Source: DATKMS01 sp041497995 (lineage in GTDB: Bacteria; Desulfobacterota; Binatia; HRBIN30). Taken from it: a stretch of 26,974 nucleotides of DNA. Numbering within the stretch: the stretch's first letter is position 1; every line of letters begins with the position of its first letter. The DNA lies in NCBI GenBank assembly GCA_041497995.1, contig JBGQHM010000045.1:1-26974 (forward strand). Reading direction: 5' to 3'. The notes beneath the pieces were generated by a model. That model searched no databases. It saw only the letters and a list, made by a program, of their open reading frames with translations, and was not told where the DNA came from. Of this stretch, positions 23,976 to 26,974 are shown piece after piece. A program made the translations under genes and the position numbers.

Positions 23976-24581
23976 CTAGTGAGGTCGGCGTGCCTCGATG
24001 GCTTTGACGATGTCCAAGTAGACGTTCTGCTCTCGGTATAGTTCGAAGCCGGCCCGCAGGACGTTGTCCACGGTGTTGCGGTTCATTTCGGGTCCCATCT
24101 TGCGAGTCAGCGGCGTCATCAGGTCCTGGAGCATCGCGACCGGGCCGATGCGGCTGCGCAGGTGCTCGAACATCAGCAGCTGTCCACCGGGCTTCAAGCA
24201 GCGGTAGAGTTCCCGCAGGCCGCGCAGTGGATCTGGTACGGAGCAGAACGTGCACGACGTTACAACCGTGTCGAAGGTCGCGTCCGGAAACCCCAGCGCC
24301 TGGACATCCATCACGCGAACATCGAGGGGCCCGTCGTAGCTGGCGGCCTTCCGGCGTGCCTGCTCAGCCATACCGGGGCTGATATCGACCGCCGTGATCG
24401 TCAGTCCAGACGGAAAGTGGCGAAAGTCGTTGCCAGTCCCCGCTGCAACCATGAAGCATCGGCCCCTCATCTTCGCGAATAGGCGCACCTTGGCGGCGGC
24501 GAAACGCCGCTCCTCGCCCCACGTGATGAGGTCATAGGTCCGACTCGCGAAATCCCACTTCGCTTGGAGTGCGACGTCCAT
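23976..24581 (-). CDS. Class I SAM-dependent methyltransferase (UbiE/COQ5-like)
   Basis: A 201-residue methyltransferase. Motif I is MVAAGTGNDFRHFP at 44-57, the acidic residue ending strand 2 is Asp66 (TAVDISPGM), motif II includes VMDVQALGFPDATFDTVV at 90-107, and LKPGGQLLMFEH at 129-140 is motif III. This is the UbiE/COQ5/Methyltransf_11 type that methylates small molecules, often lipids or quinones. A GGGAGG ribosome-binding site precedes ATG 24581, 11 bases after the stop of the membrane-protein gene, so it is last in a minus-strand run of five. C-terminal Cys residues are few, unlike its neighbours. The substrate is unknown. Confidence 0.9.
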   Translation of the reverse strand: MDVALQAKWDFASRTYDLITWGEERRFAAAKVRLFAKMRGRCFMVAAGTGNDFRHFPSGLTITAVDISPGMAEQARRKAASYDGPLDVRVMDVQALGFPDATFDTVVTSCTFCSVPDPLRGLRELYRCLKPGGQLLMFEHLRSRIGPVAMLQDLMTPLTRKMGPEMNRNTVDNVLRAGFELYREQNVYLDIVKAIEARRPH

Positions 24582-24592
24582 CTCGATCCTCC

Positions 24593-24997
24593 CTAGTTCG
24601 ACGCGTCGGATGACGCAGTGCCCCGGAGGGCGCGGTCGTACAAACGCACGCCGGCAATCACGATGAGACCGAAGACGACACCGACCTGAACGGCGTTGCT
24701 CAGCGATCCAAGGTGCGCCTGCATCGTGTCGCGCATCGCGAAGAGCATGCCCCCGTACATGCCGATCAGACCTCCTGGGACCATGGTGTGGAACGCACCG
24801 AGCAGCGGAGACAGCAGGAGGCTCAGTACCAAATGGACGATCATCCCGATCACCATCCCGAGCAGCATTGCAACGACCATATCGAGGTGAGGACTCAGCG
24901 CCACACGCACTGCTGCGGCCGTTACGGCGCCAACGATCGCGCCCCCGAGGTAGTCGCCGAGCGTGAACAGAACCTCTGGCAATCGAAAGCTCTTCAT
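24593..24997 (-). CDS. Small integral membrane protein of unknown function
   Basis: A 134-residue hydrophobic protein with about four helices: GGAIVGAVTAAAVRVAL, MVVAMLLGMVIGMIVHLVL, LLGAFHTMVPGGLIGMYGG and VQVGVVFGLIVIAGVRLY. Met and Gly are frequent in the helices, including MVIGMIVH and GLIGMYGGMLFAMRD, with conserved-looking His. ATG 24997 has GGAG six bases upstream and is preferred over ATG 25009, for which the A/G-rich site is too close. No family is recognised. Met/His-rich helices could suit metal or small-molecule passage, but that is speculation. It sits between the Cys-rich protein and the methyltransferase. Confidence 0.7.
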   Translation of the reverse strand: MKSFRLPEVLFTLGDYLGGAIVGAVTAAAVRVALSPHLDMVVAMLLGMVIGMIVHLVLSLLLSPLLGAFHTMVPGGLIGMYGGMLFAMRDTMQAHLGSLSNAVQVGVVFGLIVIAGVRLYDRALRGTASSDASN

Positions 24998-25067
24998 GTG
25001 TCGCTCCATCCTTGCATCTGATCCGACATCATCTGGACCTTCACAATGTCCCCCGCGTTTCGCGGCG

Positions 25068-25562
25068 CTATGAAATCCGCTCTTCGTCCATCCCGCCGCA
25101 GCCGTCGTGGTCAAACGAGCGCCCGCACCCGCGCGTGTAACAGGCGTCGCCTGAGTACCCACGTGGGTTGGAGGAACGGAGCCACTCCTCGACGGCAGTC
25201 TTCACCTGTGGTGCCGAGTAGCCGTGCTTCGCGATCAGGAAGTGCGCCAGTCCCCAGACGCTCTTCGCGAGGTTGCAGGGGCAACAGCACGTCGCGATCG
25301 AAGAGTTGCTACAGCACGGTGCGGGGATCGCAGAGAGCGCCACGCTCTTGATTGCCTCCTGCTCCGGCGTCAGCACGATCGAGTGATAGTAGCGGATGAA
25401 GTCGGCTGCCTCTTGGCGACTGCCGGTTAGCTGCAGGTCGGATGCCGTCGGGGCGTGCGACTTCTCTGCAGTGGTTCTGGCAATCACCACCCCAACAACC
25501 ACAACGGCCAGCGTAGCACCGATCGTCCAGTATCCAGTTCGTCGTCGCTTGCGATTCTTCAT
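25068..25562 (-). CDS. Membrane-anchored Cys-rich protein (CC...CCCPC)
   Basis: A 164-residue protein with a basic N-terminus (MKNRKRRR), one membrane helix at about 12-29, and a periplasmic part with nine Cys: 83, 84, 92, 93, 94, 96, 141, 146 and 155. The core APCCSNSS-x3-CCCPCNLAK is followed by SVWGLAHFLIAKHGYS and a C-terminal GDACYTRGCGR...DGCGG. It recalls the PCYCGC-type secreted proteins and close unnamed relatives, but I cannot name the family firmly. AAGGA lies seven bases before ATG 25562, 12 bases after the LOG-like gene's stop. Clustered thiols outside the cytoplasm suggest metal binding or thiol redox work. The lipobox is absent; anchoring is by an uncleaved helix. Confidence 0.8.
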   Translation of the reverse strand: MKNRKRRRTGYWTIGATLAVVVVGVVIARTTAEKSHAPTASDLQLTGSRQEAADFIRYYHSIVLTPEQEAIKSVALSAIPAPCCSNSSIATCCCPCNLAKSVWGLAHFLIAKHGYSAPQVKTAVEEWLRSSNPRGYSGDACYTRGCGRSFDHDGCGGMDEERIS

Positions 25563-25574
25563 GGCTCGATCCTT

Positions 25575-26225
25575 TCATCGCATCTCGTGTTCCGGCCGGG
25601 CACACTCGCAGTGGTCTTCACAAAAGCACGATGGCTTGCGGTGATGTTCGGTGCGGTACAGGTGCAGCATCTCTTCCACCAAGCGCTGAGGATCCGACTC
25701 GTAGATCATGCGGGCACCAGTGTCCTTGGCGCACACTCGTACGATCTCGACGATCATGTCCGTGATGCCACCGGTCCCATTGAGGACGCCGATGAGCTTG
25801 CCTTCATCGTACGCAATCGCGAGTTCCCCGAGCGTGCCGCTGCGCCCGCCGACGATTGCCACCATGTCGGACGACCGGATGTTCACGACCTCGCGGCCCA
25901 TCAGGCCACTTCCGGTGAAGATGAGGATGTCGTGGAACTTGGCCGGCGAGTGATACTTATGGAGGTGTTCGTCGAGACTAAGCCCAGGCGAAATGCCAAC
26001 AACCAGGCCACCCGCGGCCTTGGCACCGCGTGCGGCTTCGAACGGCAGACCTGGGCACCCGCCGGTAATGGTGACGCAGCCGGCGCGGGCGATCGCCTCA
26101 CCAAGGCCGAAGGCCGCGCTGCGGTGGGCGACAGCAAATTCCCCCGTCGCTGCACCCATGACGCCGATCTTCAACTGCATCGTCACTCCGTGCTGCACGA
26201 AGGTGCCAGGCTCCACCGCCGTCAT
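25575..26225 (-). CDS. LOG-like (SLOG-fold) protein with Cys-rich tail
   Basis: A 216-residue Rossmann-like protein of the LOG/TIGR00725 group. KIGVMGAATGEF begins the fold, AGCVTITGGCPGLPFEAARG is the first loop, and VGGRSGTLGELAIAYDEGK is the family's PGGxGTxxE-like nucleotide-phosphate-binding motif (here GGRSGT...E). LOG proteins release cytokinin-type bases from nucleotide monophosphates; TIGR00725 relatives have unclear activity. The last 25 residues, HHRKPSCFCEDHCECARPEH, add four Cys and several His that are not part of the fold. AGGAGG lies eight bases before ATG 26225, three bases after the preceding stop; an internal ATG 26180 also has a fair site. It is probably co-translated with the upstream Cys-rich gene. 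Confidence 0.8.
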   Translation of the reverse strand: MTAVEPGTFVQHGVTMQLKIGVMGAATGEFAVAHRSAAFGLGEAIARAGCVTITGGCPGLPFEAARGAKAAGGLVVGISPGLSLDEHLHKYHSPAKFHDILIFTGSGLMGREVVNIRSSDMVAIVGGRSGTLGELAIAYDEGKLIGVLNGTGGITDMIVEIVRVCAKDTGARMIYESDPQRLVEEMLHLYRTEHHRKPSCFCEDHCECARPEHEMR

Positions 26226-26228
26226 TGG

Positions 26229-26974
26229 TCACGCCTCCTGTGTCTCTCGCGTCATGAACCGCTGGCGTCGCACAACCGCAAAGCGAACCGTGAGGTGCTC
26301 CACTTCGTAATCGCGCTCGATGCTGCAGAGGTCATCGGGACCACCATACCGAGCATCGCCCCCGACCAGCGCCCGCAGGTGCACCTGGCGGCTTACCTGA
26401 TATCCGTCAAAGTGGGTCCAGAGCTGGTGCTGTCCCCACTGGTACTGCGGGGCCAAGCGTAGGTAGGCGTCGAATGGAATGCAGGCGACCGTGAACTCCG
26501 CCGGATCTAATCCCAGTTGGGTGCACACTCGTGAGCCGTTCGTCAGGAGCGCGTCTTCAATGGCGATGCGTGGCAGGCCGCGCCGGCGCTGCAAACCCAG
26601 CGCGGTCAGCAGGCCGGCGCGGGCGTCGGGCTCGGTTTCCGGGAAAGTCTCGATCAACAACGTCTCGGCGCCGAACCACGGTAGGTAGCGGGTGCCAACG
26701 GAACTGATGAACGGGTGCAACAGCAACAAGTCGAGGTTGTCGCGGAGACTATCATGAACGTCCGGGGGGCAGGCGTGGCCGCAGGTGCAGGTCTCGGCTT
26801 TGCGATGCGTTTCGCTGAGAACCGACTCCGGGAATGTAGCGCGCTCCGCACAGCAGCAGCTCAGGTACTCATTGAAGCCTTTGTTCGCCGCTAGTGTTTG
26901 TGGTTTCAGGCCCAGTTCGCTGGCGCGACTCGCGGCGGGGTCGGGGAAGGCCGCGGCCAGTTCTTCCACCCGGC
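26229..26974 (-). CDS. Cys-rich protein of unknown function, 5' end outside the window
   Basis: The minus-strand frame is open to the right edge, so at least 248 codons are present and the true start lies beyond. The first visible GTG, 26969, has no ribosome-binding site in view. The visible N-terminal part holds two Cys groups, YLSCCCAERATFPESV and AETCTCGHACPP. A longer Cys-poor domain follows (RYLPWFGAETLLIETFPET, then YQWGQHQLWTHFDGYQ, then RALVGGDARYGGPDDLCSI and VEHLTVRFAVVRR). I have seen similar QHQxWTHFDGY/LVGGDxRxGG segments in unannotated proteins but know no function for them. Its stop is three bases from the LOG-like gene's start. Confidence 0.7.
   Translation of the reverse strand, partial: RVEELAAAFPDPAASRASELGLKPQTLAANKGFNEYLSCCCAERATFPESVLSETHRKAETCTCGHACPPDVHDSLRDNLDLLLLHPFISSVGTRYLPWFGAETLLIETFPETEPDARAGLLTALGLQRRRGLPRIAIEDALLTNGSRVCTQLGLDPAEFTVACIPFDAYLRLAPQYQWGQHQLWTHFDGYQVSRQVHLRALVGGDARYGGPDDLCSIERDYEVEHLTVRFAVVRRQRFMTRETQEA

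Noticed and set aside
1..26974. tRNA, rRNA, CRISPR arrays and intact transposases
   Set aside because: I looked for T-loop words, direct-repeat ladders and transposase motifs on both strands and saw none that held up.

Overview
The window is high-GC, densely coded DNA from a Gram-negative-type bacterium. Signs are Sec and Tat signal peptides, one lipobox, Tat-exported copper enzymes, and mixed ATG/GTG/TTG starts. The gene mix (TauD-like oxygenase, ThDP carboligase, APH-like phosphotransferase, GH63-type glucosidase, two MAPEG genes, many secreted propeller or lectin-like proteins) fits an uncultured soil or sediment lineage of the Deltaproteobacteria/Binatota kind. That placement is inference: there is no rRNA or other marker here. 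I saw no tRNA, rRNA, CRISPR array or intact transposase.

Layout. 1-2.4 kb: a secreted protein cut by the left edge (minus) diverges from a secreted TolB/PD40-type beta-propeller (plus), followed by a MAPEG gene broken by an internal deletion and frameshift. 2.6-5.2 kb (minus): DAHP synthase, a nitroreductase-fold protein, and a membrane-anchored unknown with lower-looking GC. 5.2-6.5 kb: a secreted LamG-like protein with a C-terminal sorting-signal-like tail, bracketed by diverged inverted and direct repeats, so it may be a passenger of a decayed element. 6.5-7.4 kb: a small HIT-like protein with two CxxC pairs, and a stand-alone response regulator.

7.4-13.5 kb (minus): AttH/CrtC-like protein, beta-propeller lipoprotein, APH-type phosphotransferase and GH63-type glucosidase; the last three are nearly or actually overlapping and look like an operon. 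13.6-16.6 kb: an MFS transporter convergent with a ThDP enzyme that looks like benzaldehyde lyase down to residue numbering. 16.7-19.6 kb: a 5'-truncated gene remnant, a THUMP-only protein, a possible zinc-binding unknown and a TauD-like oxygenase. 19.6-20.1 kb: a repeat-rich spacer and an intact MAPEG gene.

20.2-22.6 kb (minus): a class III nucleotide cyclase domain fused to a YHS metal-binding domain, and a Tat-exported multicopper oxidase with a Met-rich insert. 22.9-27.0 kb (minus): a nitrilase-superfamily amidohydrolase, then a tight five-gene run: SAM methyltransferase, small integral membrane protein, membrane-anchored Cys-rich protein (CC...CCCPC), LOG-like protein with a Cys-rich tail, and a Cys-rich unknown running off the right edge. 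The shared cysteine clusters, next to copper enzymes, make 20.2-27.0 kb the best candidate for an undescribed metal-handling or metal-sensing system. Functions in that run are inferred from composition and context only.
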